DNA of 64,000 nucleotides from Spirochaeta sp. UBA5339 (GCA_002408085.1 DHQL01000025.1:40895-104894), one strand, 5' to 3'; positions 25,236-34,006 are shown, numbered from the stretch's first letter. Program-made: numbers and translations. Notes: a model not told the origin generated them from the letters alone.

Positions 25236-26028
25236 GATTCGGTGCCTCCAGACACGGTATTCTCAGGGGTTCTATACTAAGGGCCCTGCCCTTTTCATCC
25301 AGATCCAGGAGAACTCCCTGCAGTTCCATCTGGTCCCAGGCGTCACCGGAACGCTCTGGAATCTGGGTCAGAAATTTTCTAATCTCAATATCCGAATCAA
25401 GGCCGCCCACTGAATTAAGGCTCCCTGTCCGGCCGGCATCGGTGATCCGGGCCGTTCCTTTCGGCATAATCCCTGCATCGGCAGTCAGGGCCTTTGTGCC
25501 CGTTCCAATCACCGCGGAGACGGTGCCGTCAACCACATAGGCCAGAGTTTCCCGCTCGGCGGTGGTGGTGGCATGAAAGTTTACAATGATGTTGTCCGTC
25601 TGCTCCTTCACCCTCTTAACAAGGTCGGGCACATAGGAGAAGGGATTGGAGAGATGAACTCTCTGGTACCCGGACTGTCCAAGCAGATTGATCACACCGA
25701 CCTTCCTGTCACCGACATGGTAAATGCTCCATCCCCGTCCGGGACTTCCGGGGGGATAATTTGCCGGGCGAAGCAGAAAGGAGGCCTTGGGAATAAACCC
25801 GACCATATCCTTCTTGTAGTAGACACACTCCCCTGAGGTCATTGCATCTATTCCAAGTTTCTTCAGGTAGAGGGAGTGGTTCTTCCCCATACCAAATCCG
25901 CCGGTAACCCCATTGCCGTTGGCAATAACAAAATCAATCTCTTTCTCTTTCTTGAGTCCGGGAAGGAGCTTTTTAACTGTAAAAACTCCGGCTTTGCTGA
26001 CGATCTCTCCGATGAACAGGACTTTCAT
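25213..26028 (-). CDS. YmdB-family protein with lost metal ligands (probable pseudo-phosphodiesterase)
   Basis: 271 residues from ATG 26028 (AGGA just upstream). Length and overall pattern follow the YmdB/TIGR00282 cyclic-nucleotide phosphodiesterases from end to end (LLRPANYPPGSPGRGW, PKGTARITDAGRTG). Known metal ligands of B. subtilis YmdB are replaced: D8 is Glu, E39 is Asn, N40 is Gly, N67 is Glu, H68 is Cys, and the GTHTH pair reads GTGTK. Only the His of FHATTT is kept. Hydrolysis by the usual di-metal route therefore looks impossible. It may bind a nucleotide or act as a scaffold. It overlaps the RseC-like gene. Confidence 0.85.
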   Translation of the reverse strand: MKVLFIGEIVSKAGVFTVKKLLPGLKKEKEIDFVIANGNGVTGGFGMGKNHSLYLKKLGIDAMTSGECVYYKKDMVGFIPKASFLLRPANYPPGSPGRGWSIYHVGDRKVGVINLLGQSGYQRVHLSNPFSYVPDLVKRVKEQTDNIIVNFHATTTAERETLAYVVDGTVSAVIGTGTKALTADAGIMPKGTARITDAGRTGSLNSVGGLDSDIEIRKFLTQIPERSGDAWDQMELQGVLLDLDEKGRALSIEPLRIPCLEAPNHDSANNS

Positions 26029-26122
26029 GCTTCCTAAAATACTCAAAAACCCGGACTAAAACAATTCCCGCTGCTGCCAATCCATAAGATTAACCCTCTT
26101 TTAGAGTTCTTCATTTCTGTTG

Positions 26123-26151
26123 TTGACAAAAAAAAGATGCATCTCTATACT
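26123..26151 (+). promoter_or_regulatory. Sigma-70 promoter of tRNA-Leu
   Basis: Consensus TTGACA (26123-26128), 17-bp spacer, TATACT (26146-26151); the mature tRNA begins 13 bases later. Confidence 0.85.
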
Positions 26152-26163
26152 AGCCTCACGTCT

Positions 26164-26247
26164 GCCTGGATGGTGAAATTGGTAGACACGCTAGTTTCAG
26201 GGACTAGTGCTCGCAAGGGCGTGGAGGTTCGAGTCCTCTTCCAGGCA
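26164..26247 (+). tRNA. tRNA-Leu (CAG anticodon)
   Basis: 84 bases folding as a class II tRNA. Acceptor stem GCCTGGA / TCCAGGC, anticodon stem CTAGT / ACTAG around loop TTCAGGG (anticodon CAG), a variable arm around TGCTCGCAAGGGCGT, T-loop GGTTCGAGTCC, discriminator A. CCA is not encoded. It has a consensus promoter and a terminator of its own. Confidence 0.96.
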
Positions 26248-26251
26248 TAAG

Positions 26252-26289
26252 AAAGACCCGGTAGCCGTTAGGCTGCTGGGTCTTTTTTT
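26252..26289 (+). terminator. Intrinsic terminator of tRNA-Leu
   Basis: 15-bp stem (AAAGACCCGGTAGCC with GGCTGCTGGGTCTTT, two G-U pairs) and 4-base loop GTTA, running into a T tract. Confidence 0.93.
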
Positions 26290-26432
26290 ATTCTACGCAA
26301 GGGACTCGAACTGGAAATCCGGCGCGAATACTTGGAGCGCAAACCGGCAATGATGCCGGTTTAGGATTGGAAGAGGGCCTGCAATGACGAGGCACGAAGC
26401 CGAGGAATGAAAGGCGAGTCCTCTTCCAGGCA
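26290..26432. repeat. Structured element ending in a copy of the tRNA-Leu 3' end
   Basis: The 18 bases cgagtcctcttccaggca occur at 26230-26247 (end of the tRNA) and again at 26415-26432. Between them lie a perfect hairpin AAACCGGCA-ATGA-TGCCGGTTT and a T-arm-like stretch (GGACTCGAACTGG) in reverse orientation. No ORF is convincing. It may be an integration scar (att-like duplication), a tRNA-derived repeat or a structured RNA. The rest of the gap to 26525 shows nothing further. Confidence 0.6.
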
Positions 26433-26524
26433 AACCCTTAGGCCTCGCCTTCCTCTTGAACGGCAGTCCAATCATCTTATTTGAATAGAAAACAGAAAAA
26501 GTCTTCTTTATACTATAAATCAGC

Positions 26525-26644
26525 ATGATGCCAATTGATACGCAATTACTCAGCATCCTCTATGTCTTCTTTATCTTCAATCTATCATTCAGCCTCTTTT
26601 TAAAGAGAAAGAATGCAGAAGGGTTAAAATTATGGAATTCCTGA
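26525..26644 (+). CDS. Possible 39-residue membrane ORF overlapping the DUF2339 gene
   Basis: ATG 26525 opens a 39-codon frame with one hydrophobic segment (LLSILYVFFIFNLSFSLFL) followed by the positive KRK, the shape of a small single-span membrane protein. Its last codons overlap the start of the DUF2339 gene by 13 bases, as in coupled genes. A TATACT/TATAAA -10-like stretch lies 11-16 bases upstream but the -35 is poor and there is no ribosome site. It could be chance. Confidence 0.35.
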   Translation: MMPIDTQLLSILYVFFIFNLSFSLFLKRKNAEGLKLWNS

Positions 26645-29481
26645 TATTTCTATTTGTTATATTCATCATCCTTGGAAGTGGACTCGGATTCCGGTCTTTC
26701 AGTCTGAAAAGGAAGGTGATCGATCTACAACTGAAGATGACCAATCTTCAAAAGAGGATTGAACTGCTGGAAGAAGGATACATCCCCCCCTTCGCTGAAG
26801 CAAACCGGGAGAGCTCTGAGCATGAGGATACAGGAATACCGATCCCGGCTGATCCTGAGAAACCCGAAAGAATCTACCCTTTATCGGTCACCGGGGAACC
26901 TCCCCTGAGTATGCCTGAAGCCGAGAGCCCGCAGAATAAGAGCAGAACTGCCCGTGCCTATTTCCAGAATATTTCCGATCGCTTCTCCGACAGATGGACC
27001 GGTATCCTGGGAGTCACTGCTCTGGTTATAGGATTCAGTTTCCTTGCGGTTCTCACTGCCCTCAGAATGGGGCCTGTTGCCAGATTTTTTATGATTGCCG
27101 GTATATCTCTCGCTTTCTGGCTGCTTAGCATGTTCATGGAGAAAAGGAAGAAACGGGTAGACATTTCATGCTGGTTCCAGTCCGCTTCCGGTGCATTGAT
27201 ACTGTTTGCCTGCCTGGGAGCCTCCTCTATCCCGTGGCTCAGATGGGCTGAATCGGAAATCCAGGGTTATGCAATGATGTTCACAGGAATTGCTGTAAAC
27301 CTCTACTTTGCCCTGAGGGTACAGACTCAACTTTTTTCATCATTCCATACTCTGATCAGCCTGGCGGCTCTGGCTGCAGCACCTTCATCGGCGGCTTCAC
27401 TTTCAGCTGCAACCCTGGTAACAGCCTTCAGCTCCGTTCCAATGATGCGGCGTCACTGGGGGCTGCATCAGCTTTTCGCCCAGAGCGGCTTTTTTCTCTT
27501 TATCATTGTCTGGGTTTCATTGGGTAAAGAAATGGACCTGTTTTCTCTGACGGGAATTGATCTGCCTGTCTTCGCCGCACTTCTGGGAGGAATGCTTCCC
27601 GGGCTGGCAGCGCCCTATGTACACCTCTTCAGAGGTGAGTATAAAGGGGATCGTTTTTCCTATTCCTCCCGTGCAGCCTCCTGGCTGTTTGTGGCAACCG
27701 GAACATTTGCTCTGGGAGGGAAGTATTCATGGACCTCATTGATCTTCATGGTCCTGGGAGGCGGAGCCTATCTCTCAGGCCGCTTTATCGGCAAACTTCC
27801 TGCCCCGATGCGCCGGCTGGACTCAATATCCGGAATTGCTCTTATCTTTGGGGCGATCCTGGGTCTCAGGACCTTCCACCTTGATTACTTTACCGCTACG
27901 GGAATTGCCGGGATTGTGGCTTTACTGGCAGTAATGGACGGAAGACGGGAGAAAATACTGAGGACTGTTTTTTCCGCCACTGCCCTGGCTGTGGCGATGC
28001 TGCTTCTTGTCCTCTCCTCGATAGATTTAATATCGGGGACCATGGAATCTGCCGAAGCCGGACTGATCCTGCAGAAACTTGGACTTCTGTATCTATTCAG
28101 TGCTTACTCTCTGGTACTTGTCAGAAAGTTCTCACTCAGCAAAACCTCTGCCACCCTTCTGCTGACAGCCGCGGCTGGAGTCGGAATGCTTTCGGTCTAT
28201 CTGACCTCCCTGTCCCTTGAGCTCCTGCCGGAATGGCTTACAGTGGGAGGATTGTCGGTTACTCCCCTTCTGGCTCTGGCCATCCATAAAAAACGAAGCA
28301 GAACCGGCCGGAACCTGTCAGGAGTAATCCTGGGAATTGTTGTGCTTATTCATATTTACAGTTACCTCTTTCATAATCCGGAAACCAGATTCCAGTCCGG
28401 AGATCTCTATCAGGCTCTTGAATTCGTAATTCTCTCCCTTGGAGCATCCCTCCTGCTGATATCCATGCTGAAGCAGAAGAAAAATACTCTGAGCGCAATT
28501 ATTCTCTTTACCGTCAATCTGTGCGGCTTTACTGCTGCTTTGACAAGGGAGTACTGGTTCCTCTATACACTGTGGGCGCTGATTTCAATACTTGAGAACG
28601 GACTTTTCAGAATTCCATCCCTCAACAGATCCCTTAAAAAGAGTTTAAATATATGCGGTACCGGACTCTCTCTTATTACGGCACTGCTGGCTCTGGTGAC
28701 ACTTATGATATCCGTAGATACCCTTTGGTGGCAGCGGCTAATACAGAGCACCGTCATATTCACGGCACTCATTGCCTGGAACTTTAAAACCGTAAGAGAA
28801 AATGATCGGGTAAGAACAGGTCTTCTTTTTGCCTCCGCCCTCTTTGCAACCCTTGTCGTTGTAATAGAAGCGGATATTGCCTGGGTAACGATTATATGTG
28901 TGACTGCAGCTCTGCTGATGCTGGTGTCCGGAACCTTCGGCCCCGAATTTCTAAAGGGTTACCGCCCGCTCTCCCTTATCTTCTTCTGGGCGGGAATTCT
29001 GATTCTTCCATTTTCCGGAATAGGTAAGGGAAACTTTTTTATTGAGACATTCGGTCTTCCCTGGTGGACTGCACTGGGCTCAATTTCCATCTCTCTTATC
29101 TACATAACAGCAGTATATCTGTTCCCTGAAGACAGAAAAGATGGAGTATTACAAAAGCTCCTCCTGTCGGGGAAATCCGGAGCCCTCCTCTATCCCTACT
29201 TTGCGGGTATCGGGGTATTTTTATTTTTGAGTTTTTCGGGACCTGTCCTGACCTCCCTGCTGATTCTAGAAAGTTTTGCCCTGTTTATCCCGGGGATTCT
29301 CTTAAAGGAGAACAGTTTCCGAATCAGCTCCTTTCTGCTCATTCTCTTCTGTCTTGGCAGGCTGATATTTATAGACATGGCCAGAACAGATACCCTGGAG
29401 AGGGCGGTTGTCTTCATACTGACGGGAGCTGTACTTCTTGGAATGAACTGGATGTACGGTCACTTCGCCCGAAAGCTATAG
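26632..29481 (+). CDS. DUF2339 large polytopic membrane protein
   Basis: 949 residues. A first membrane helix (residues 2-20), a coiled coil (VIDLQLKMTNLQKRIELLEEG), a low-complexity linker to ~110, then some 25 hydrophobic segments to the end. The block RWTGILGVTALVIGFSFLAVL followed by RMGPVARFFMIAGISLAFWLL matches the start of the DUF2339 region. Function of the family is unknown; some members are near cell-envelope genes. GAAGGG stands 8 bases before the ATG. Downstream it meets the GH43 gene tail to tail with 39 bases between them. Confidence 0.75.
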   Translation: MEFLIFLFVIFIILGSGLGFRSFSLKRKVIDLQLKMTNLQKRIELLEEGYIPPFAEANRESSEHEDTGIPIPADPEKPERIYPLSVTGEPPLSMPEAESPQNKSRTARAYFQNISDRFSDRWTGILGVTALVIGFSFLAVLTALRMGPVARFFMIAGISLAFWLLSMFMEKRKKRVDISCWFQSASGALILFACLGASSIPWLRWAESEIQGYAMMFTGIAVNLYFALRVQTQLFSSFHTLISLAALAAAPSSAASLSAATLVTAFSSVPMMRRHWGLHQLFAQSGFFLFIIVWVSLGKEMDLFSLTGIDLPVFAALLGGMLPGLAAPYVHLFRGEYKGDRFSYSSRAASWLFVATGTFALGGKYSWTSLIFMVLGGGAYLSGRFIGKLPAPMRRLDSISGIALIFGAILGLRTFHLDYFTATGIAGIVALLAVMDGRREKILRTVFSATALAVAMLLLVLSSIDLISGTMESAEAGLILQKLGLLYLFSAYSLVLVRKFSLSKTSATLLLTAAAGVGMLSVYLTSLSLELLPEWLTVGGLSVTPLLALAIHKKRSRTGRNLSGVILGIVVLIHIYSYLFHNPETRFQSGDLYQALEFVILSLGASLLLISMLKQKKNTLSAIILFTVNLCGFTAALTREYWFLYTLWALISILENGLFRIPSLNRSLKKSLNICGTGLSLITALLALVTLMISVDTLWWQRLIQSTVIFTALIAWNFKTVRENDRVRTGLLFASALFATLVVVIEADIAWVTIICVTAALLMLVSGTFGPEFLKGYRPLSLIFFWAGILILPFSGIGKGNFFIETFGLPWWTALGSISISLIYITAVYLFPEDRKDGVLQKLLLSGKSGALLYPYFAGIGVFLFLSFSGPVLTSLLILESFALFIPGILLKENSFRISSFLLILFCLGRLIFIDMARTDTLERAVVFILTGAVLLGMNWMYGHFARKL

Positions 29482-29520
29482 GAAATACCGATTATTCGGA
29501 GAGTCTTCTGAATCTTGTGA

Positions 29521-30477
29521 TTAGCGGAACCGGGGAAATGAATTCAGAAGAAGCTCATATTCCTCTTCGATAATCTCCATTACGGTCCCGTGCTTGAATC
29601 CATAGGGGAAATCAAACTTGTCACTGGCACGGTGAAAGACACCACTGGCAATATCATCGGACAGGAAAGGAATGTAGCCCTGTTCGTCCTTATTCTCGGT
29701 TCCATAGAAATCCAGGAGCAGACACCACTTTCCATCGGGGAGGCGGAAAATTGTAGGGGCTTCGATTGCATGGCTTGAGAACTCGGGAGAGGATTCATGA
29801 AAAGCCTCGACAATAGAGTAACCGGAATCTGACTTGTCCGATTCCAGCATATAGATCCCGCCGCCTCCGTCAAACTTTACAAAGCAGTAATACTTACCGT
29901 TGTGTCTGGCAGTACAGGAATCGATGACATCGGTTTCAATATTCTCATAGAGGATTTCCGGATCAGAGAACTTTTCAAAATCTTCGGTCAGGGCATAGTA
30001 GATTTTCTTTCTTTTATACTCTTCATTTTTATGAGGAGAGGACCAGTGGACAACATACTTTTTCAGTGCATCATCATAAATAACATCGGGTGCCCATACA
30101 CAGCCGAAGTCCTGATCAACCATCCTGATGGATTCGGGCTCCGACCAGTTTACCAGATCTTTTGAGGTCCATTTGATCAGAGCGTCACTGCCGTTTATGG
30201 TGATATCAAACCAGTCAAGCTTATCCCAGGAGCCGTATAGATTGGCGGCGCGGTTTGCCAGGCTTAGATCGGTTCCCAGAACAACAAAACTGTTATCGGC
30301 TTTTCGGACTATTGTAAAATCCCGTACACCCTTCTCACCGATGGTACTTTTCAAAACAGGTTTCCCGTCATTGACAGTCTGCCATTTATATCCGCCCTTG
30401 CTTACAGCGAAATGAACCTGTTCACCGTCGGGTTCTCTTGTTTCCCGGAAATGAACAAACAGGTAGTACTTTTCCAT
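29521..30477 (-). CDS. Glycoside hydrolase family 43-like protein
   Basis: 318 residues, no signal peptide. Five-bladed propeller pattern of GH43: RDFTIVRKADNSFVVLGTD (catalytic-type Asp in blade I), WAPDVIYDDALKKYVVHWSS (the Asp after WAP modulates pKa), DSCTARHNGKYYCFVK and EAPTIFRLPDGKWCLLLD (the Glu is the likely acid). GH43 enzymes are beta-xylosidases or arabinofuranosidases; the substrate here is unknown. It would act in the cytoplasm on imported oligosaccharides. It stands alone with its own promoter. Confidence 0.85.
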   Translation of the reverse strand: MEKYYLFVHFRETREPDGEQVHFAVSKGGYKWQTVNDGKPVLKSTIGEKGVRDFTIVRKADNSFVVLGTDLSLANRAANLYGSWDKLDWFDITINGSDALIKWTSKDLVNWSEPESIRMVDQDFGCVWAPDVIYDDALKKYVVHWSSPHKNEEYKRKKIYYALTEDFEKFSDPEILYENIETDVIDSCTARHNGKYYCFVKFDGGGGIYMLESDKSDSGYSIVEAFHESSPEFSSHAIEAPTIFRLPDGKWCLLLDFYGTENKDEQGYIPFLSDDIASGVFHRASDKFDFPYGFKHGTVMEIIEEEYELLLNSFPRFR

Positions 30478-30515
30478 ATGCTTCCTTCAACCTTTTTTCA
30501 ATTATCTGAAAAAAG

Positions 30516-30542
30516 ATTATACAGATTGAATATAGTTTTCAA
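30516..30542 (-). promoter_or_regulatory. Putative promoter of the GH43 gene
   Basis: On the minus strand TTGAAA (30542-30537) and TATAAT (30521-30516), a consensus -10 box with a short 15-base spacer, about 38 bases before the ATG. Confidence 0.5.
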
Positions 30543-30569
30543 CCACAGTGTTCAAGTAGATTCAAGCAT

Positions 30570-30600
30570 AAAAGGCCTGCCCCTTAAGGCCTCTTTTTTA
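30570..30600. terminator. Weak bidirectional terminator
   Basis: AGGCCT / AGGCCT stem with a 7-8 base loop, followed by CTTTTTT on the plus strand and TTTTATG on the minus strand. It lies downstream of the exported protein gene at 30633-31136. Confidence 0.5.
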
Positions 30601-30632
30601 TTTAAAAAAGTATCTGAAAGGGTCTGGCGAGG

Positions 30633-31136
30633 TCAGTCTTCAATTACCAGCATCTCATCGGTAACACTGCCTGTGATGGTCATCAGTCTCTTTCCGGAAT
30701 CACTGATAATTGTTCCATCATCTTCGGTCTTGAAAAGGATAAGACTTACCTGTACTCCAATCCCGCCGTTCTTTCTGTTGTTCAGGTCTACATTGTTAAT
30801 AATGGAGGTTATGTGATAGTCCTCGGAGTCTGAAGCAGCTTTATAAGGAGCCAGTAACCTTCCGACAATTTCCTCCTGCTCCTCGGGGCTGGAACCGAAT
30901 ACCGCTTCCATCAGCTTGAAAGAGGGAAGTACGGCGGGTCTGATCTGATCCATATCGCCTGTGGCGAACACTTCGCGCAGTTTATCAATATATACAGCAA
31001 CCACAGCGGTACCGGTAATTTCTTCATTCTCCACAGTTCTTCCCTCGCAGGGAAAAGAGACTCTTACGAATCCGCCATCTGCAAAAGCATTCATGGAAAC
31101 AAGGCAGAACAGTAACAGGAGTGATATTTTTTTCAT
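30633..31136 (-). CDS. Small exported protein of unknown function
   Basis: 167 residues with signal peptide MKKISLLLLFCLVSMNAFA, then ~148 mature residues predicted periplasmic. The mature part mixes helices (DKLREVFATGDMDQIRPAVL) with strands near the end (GGIGVQVSLILFKTEDDG). No motif, cysteine or lipobox that I can name. It faces the GH43 gene in the same direction 156 bases away. Not recognised. Confidence 0.6.
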   Translation of the reverse strand: MKKISLLLLFCLVSMNAFADGGFVRVSFPCEGRTVENEEITGTAVVAVYIDKLREVFATGDMDQIRPAVLPSFKLMEAVFGSSPEEQEEIVGRLLAPYKAASDSEDYHITSIINNVDLNNRKNGGIGVQVSLILFKTEDDGTIISDSGKRLMTITGSVTDEMLVIED

Positions 31137-31252
31137 TGTGAATCCTCTATTTGGTTATTTTATACAATTTGTTGAATCATAGTAATCTGTTTTTACCATG
31201 CTGTCAGGAGGAAAGAGAACATTACTGTTTCTTTTTTCATGAAGGGGGAGTC

Positions 31253-31258
31253 TATAAT
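31253..31258 (+). promoter_or_regulatory. Consensus -10 box adjoining the next start codon
   Basis: TATAAT ends 6 bases before ATG 31265, so transcription would begin at or next to the A of the start codon. The -35 region (about TTTCTT) is poor. Confidence 0.4.
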
Positions 31259-31264
31259 TGTACT

Positions 31265-31777
31265 ATGGACAGAGAGCAGAAACTTATCATTGTTAATGAC
31301 AGAATGCAGAAGAACTATCAGTACCTACTTACAGAGCCCATGGGAGAGAACTTTCACCCCGACTTCAAACCGGAGCTTACCCCGAAGGAGATGCTGAAGA
31401 TGGGAATATTCGGCGGCAAGTATATGACCGACTGCCGTGAGGAGTTCCCTGAGGAGTGGTTTGCAGAGGCAAGACTCTCCCCCGAAGGCCGGAATGCAGA
31501 ACTGAACTACTTTAAAATCAATGCCTCAAAGCCCCTCTCCTATTGGAAGGAGAAGGGTTGGATCTATCCCGAAGATCCCCGTGGATGGTTTCAATGGTAC
31601 TGCCGCTACTATTTGGGACGCCGTTCTCCCCATGATGAGTGGCAGATCAGACGCTGGCGGCAGATGGTCCGTCATATTGCCCAGATAAGAAAGAACTGTC
31701 CTCCCGGTGATCTGGGCTGCCGAAGAAGACAGAGACAGGCCCTTCTTCACTGGGCCTATGACAGTCGGAAGATATAG
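31265..31777 (+). CDS. Conserved-looking soluble protein, unknown function
   Basis: 170 residues. A dense pattern of Trp, Tyr, Arg and Pro (WFAEARLSPEGRNAELNYFKI, then PRGWFQWYCRYYLGRR, then RRWRQMVRHIAQIRKNCPPG) suggests a compact, conserved domain, perhaps nucleic-acid-binding given its charge. ATG 31265 is favoured: upstream in-frame codons cover a -10 box, and GGGGGAG is 14 bases away, too distant for normal initiation. The transcript may be leaderless. I do not recognise the family with confidence. Confidence 0.65.
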   Translation: MDREQKLIIVNDRMQKNYQYLLTEPMGENFHPDFKPELTPKEMLKMGIFGGKYMTDCREEFPEEWFAEARLSPEGRNAELNYFKINASKPLSYWKEKGWIYPEDPRGWFQWYCRYYLGRRSPHDEWQIRRWRQMVRHIAQIRKNCPPGDLGCRRRQRQALLHWAYDSRKI

Positions 31778-31816
31778 CATTTCAGGGTTGAAGGACTCCG
31801 GAGGGTGTGCGCTAAA

Positions 31817-31846
31817 AAAAGCCGGCCCCTGGTGGAACCGGCTTTT
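31817..31846. terminator. Bidirectional intrinsic terminator
   Basis: 9-bp stem AAAAGCCGG / CCGGCTTTT with a 12-base loop; T tracts on both strands. It lies between the convergent genes ending at 31777 and 31873. Confidence 0.85.
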
Positions 31847-31872
31847 CATTTTAAGAAACAACCGCAGAACTA

Positions 31873-33684
31873 CTACTGTGAAATATAGCTCTTCATACTC
31901 CGCTCTTCATCAGGCAGGATGGACATGCTCTGACCGGCTGCGGTCAGATTCCGGCTGTACTGGATAAAGGAGAGGGCGTAGTCGGTCATGGTGTCGTATC
32001 CGGGACCCCGCTCTTCCTGAATGGCCTTGAAGGTCAGGTAGCCGTCCTTTCCTCCGGCTATGTAGTCATTGGTAATAACCACATAGAACTGCTCAGGATC
32101 GATATCTGACCAGGTTCTGCTTTTCCGGTCCATAATTTCCACATTGCTGATCCGCTGGTAGGCGGGTTCTGTTGCATCCACATCGTAGCGGATACCGTAG
32201 GCATAGGGGAAACTTCCGGTATTGTTCTCATCCAGAGCAAAGTGCAGTGCATCCTCAAGTACCGTTACAATCTCTGCTCCCGTCATTCTCAGTTCAAACA
32301 TTGTGTTGGAGAAGGGAAGCAGTTCGTAGCACTTCTTCAGGGTAAGATCTCCTGCGGGAATACTGACCCTCACACCTCCGCCGTTCTGGATAACCAGGTC
32401 GGCATTGGGGATGATCTCATAGAATCCCTTGGAAACAATGGGTGCGATGTCGGAACCCAGTGCCAGTCTGTAGCCGTCCCGTCCGTCCCCGGGAATACGG
32501 TTGTGTCCAAGATCTTCGGTTACGGCGGCAACAACCTCAAGCTCTACATCACCCTTCCGGTCGCTGTAGGATTTGATAACCGAGGCAACAACGGGATCTT
32601 CATCAACAGAGACAAGAGAGGTTCCGGCCAGTGCGGATTTGACTCCGCTTACATCGGCGGCACTGATCTCGGCAAAGACGGGCCGTCCCCGGTCGTCCTT
32701 CTCTCCGCTGTCCTGGAGCATGGGCGCGGAAACAGGAATAACGGGCATTCCCTGAGCGGCAGTAACCACATCCCCTGTAAAGGTCACATCAAGTACTCCA
32801 AGGGCCTTGGCATACTCCCAGGCCTGAACCAGATAAACAGGGTCACCGTCTCTGTTGGTCAGCATGGTGGGGTAGTCTCCCTCGGGAGCAAATCCGTAGG
32901 CTTCAAGTTCACTGCCAAGCAGGGTGTGGGAGTCACCGGAAACAATAACATCGATGTCGGATACCTCAGAGGCCCAGCCCATGGACTTGTCGTAGGTGTC
33001 ATGGCAGAGGACTATGATCTTGCCTATGCCCATCTTCTTCAGTTCATCAACAGACTTCTGAACACTGCTGCCCTCATCGTAAAAGGAGATCTCGTCACTG
33101 GGACTGGAGGAATACCGGGTCTTCTCTGCAATGGTCAGGCCGATAATACCGACGTCCTGACCGCCGATCTCCTTGATAATATAGGGTTCAAAGCTGTTTT
33201 CCAGAACATTGCCGGGAGCCGTACCGATATTGGCGCTGAGAACGGGGAAGTCCAGCTTGGAGATAAAATCCGCCAGGAAGCCGTCCCCCAGGTCAAACTC
33301 ATGGTTACCGATGGCCATGGCATCAAAGTCCATGGCGTTGAGAACATCCGCTTCGGTATCCCCATTGAAAAAGGTGAAGTAGGTGGTACCCATAATGGCG
33401 TCACCCGCATGCAGGGTCAGGACATTCTCCCTCTCACCCCTGTACTGACCGATCAGAGAGGAGATCCGGGTCATTCCGCCCAGCTCCATCCGGACAGTTC
33501 CATAACCGGGAACCTCAACATCCTGAGTGGTAGGGTCCACATGGGAGTGAGAGTCATTGATATGCAGAACCCTCAGGTTGAAAACCTCATCCGCCGCGGA
33601 ACCCTGAGAGGTACTGCACCCGGTCAGGACAAGCAGCACAGCCGCGGTGATAACCAGAAAACGATAGAGTATTGATTTTTTCAT
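31873..33684 (-). CDS. 5'-nucleotidase/UshA-like metallophosphoesterase lipoprotein
   Basis: 603 residues from ATG 33684 (GGAGG four bases upstream). Lipobox VLTGC, so it is a periplasmic lipoprotein. N-terminal metallophosphatase domain with HINDSHSH, HAGDAIMG, GNHEFDLGD, CHDTYDKS and SGDSHTLL, then the 5'-nucleotidase C-terminal domain (QNGGGVRVSIPAGDLT, LPFSNTMFELRMTG). UshA-type enzymes release nucleosides or cleave UDP-sugars outside the cytoplasm. A longer frame to 33789 lacks a start signal. Confidence 0.9.
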   Translation of the reverse strand: MKKSILYRFLVITAAVLLVLTGCSTSQGSAADEVFNLRVLHINDSHSHVDPTTQDVEVPGYGTVRMELGGMTRISSLIGQYRGERENVLTLHAGDAIMGTTYFTFFNGDTEADVLNAMDFDAMAIGNHEFDLGDGFLADFISKLDFPVLSANIGTAPGNVLENSFEPYIIKEIGGQDVGIIGLTIAEKTRYSSSPSDEISFYDEGSSVQKSVDELKKMGIGKIIVLCHDTYDKSMGWASEVSDIDVIVSGDSHTLLGSELEAYGFAPEGDYPTMLTNRDGDPVYLVQAWEYAKALGVLDVTFTGDVVTAAQGMPVIPVSAPMLQDSGEKDDRGRPVFAEISAADVSGVKSALAGTSLVSVDEDPVVASVIKSYSDRKGDVELEVVAAVTEDLGHNRIPGDGRDGYRLALGSDIAPIVSKGFYEIIPNADLVIQNGGGVRVSIPAGDLTLKKCYELLPFSNTMFELRMTGAEIVTVLEDALHFALDENNTGSFPYAYGIRYDVDATEPAYQRISNVEIMDRKSRTWSDIDPEQFYVVITNDYIAGGKDGYLTFKAIQEERGPGYDTMTDYALSFIQYSRNLTAAGQSMSILPDEERSMKSYISQ

Positions 33685-34006
33685 AAAACCTCCAATGAAA
33701 AGGGTCCCTCTCCGTCTGCCTGACTGCGGCAGTATCCGCAAAAGGCCCCCTACAATAATAAAGAATTCCCGTTTATGAATTCCATGCAAATTGCCTTAAA
33801 AATCTGTTATTTCTCTGAACCTGTTTGAATAGCAGACTCGACAAATCTTTATCTTCAAACCATACAATTTCCATGGTATATTCATAACAATCAAAACAAT
33901 AGTATTCATATCATGTTTAAAACCGGCCCAATCCGGCGTTCCGAATGCAGACTGAAAATCTTATTCTGTCCGCCGCCGGCAGAACTAGATTTCCGGAGAA
34001 TCCAAT
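33685..34006. other. Intergenic region between divergent genes, no gene seen
   Basis: AT-rich 320-base gap between the UshA-like gene and the antiporter gene. It holds a GAATTC-N8-GAATTC repeat and several AT-rich -10-like sites. I see no convincing ORF, operator or sigma-54 promoter. Confidence 0.6.

Noticed and set aside
26252..26289. Attenuator or second tRNA after tRNA-Leu
   Set aside because: The stem plus T tract is an ordinary intrinsic terminator; no second cloverleaf fits.
10622..31264. CRISPR arrays or insertion sequences
   Set aside because: No regularly spaced repeats, cas genes, transposase motifs or terminal inverted repeats were seen anywhere in the window.
32242..33675. 477-residue plus-strand frame
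   Set aside because: It is antisense to the UshA-like lipoprotein, which has intact metallophosphatase motifs.
33720..33745. Possible sigma-54 promoter in the UshA-antiporter gap (GCAA near GGCCCCC)
   Set aside because: The GG needed 10 bases before GC is missing (A-G instead); the match is mostly chance in a G-rich run.
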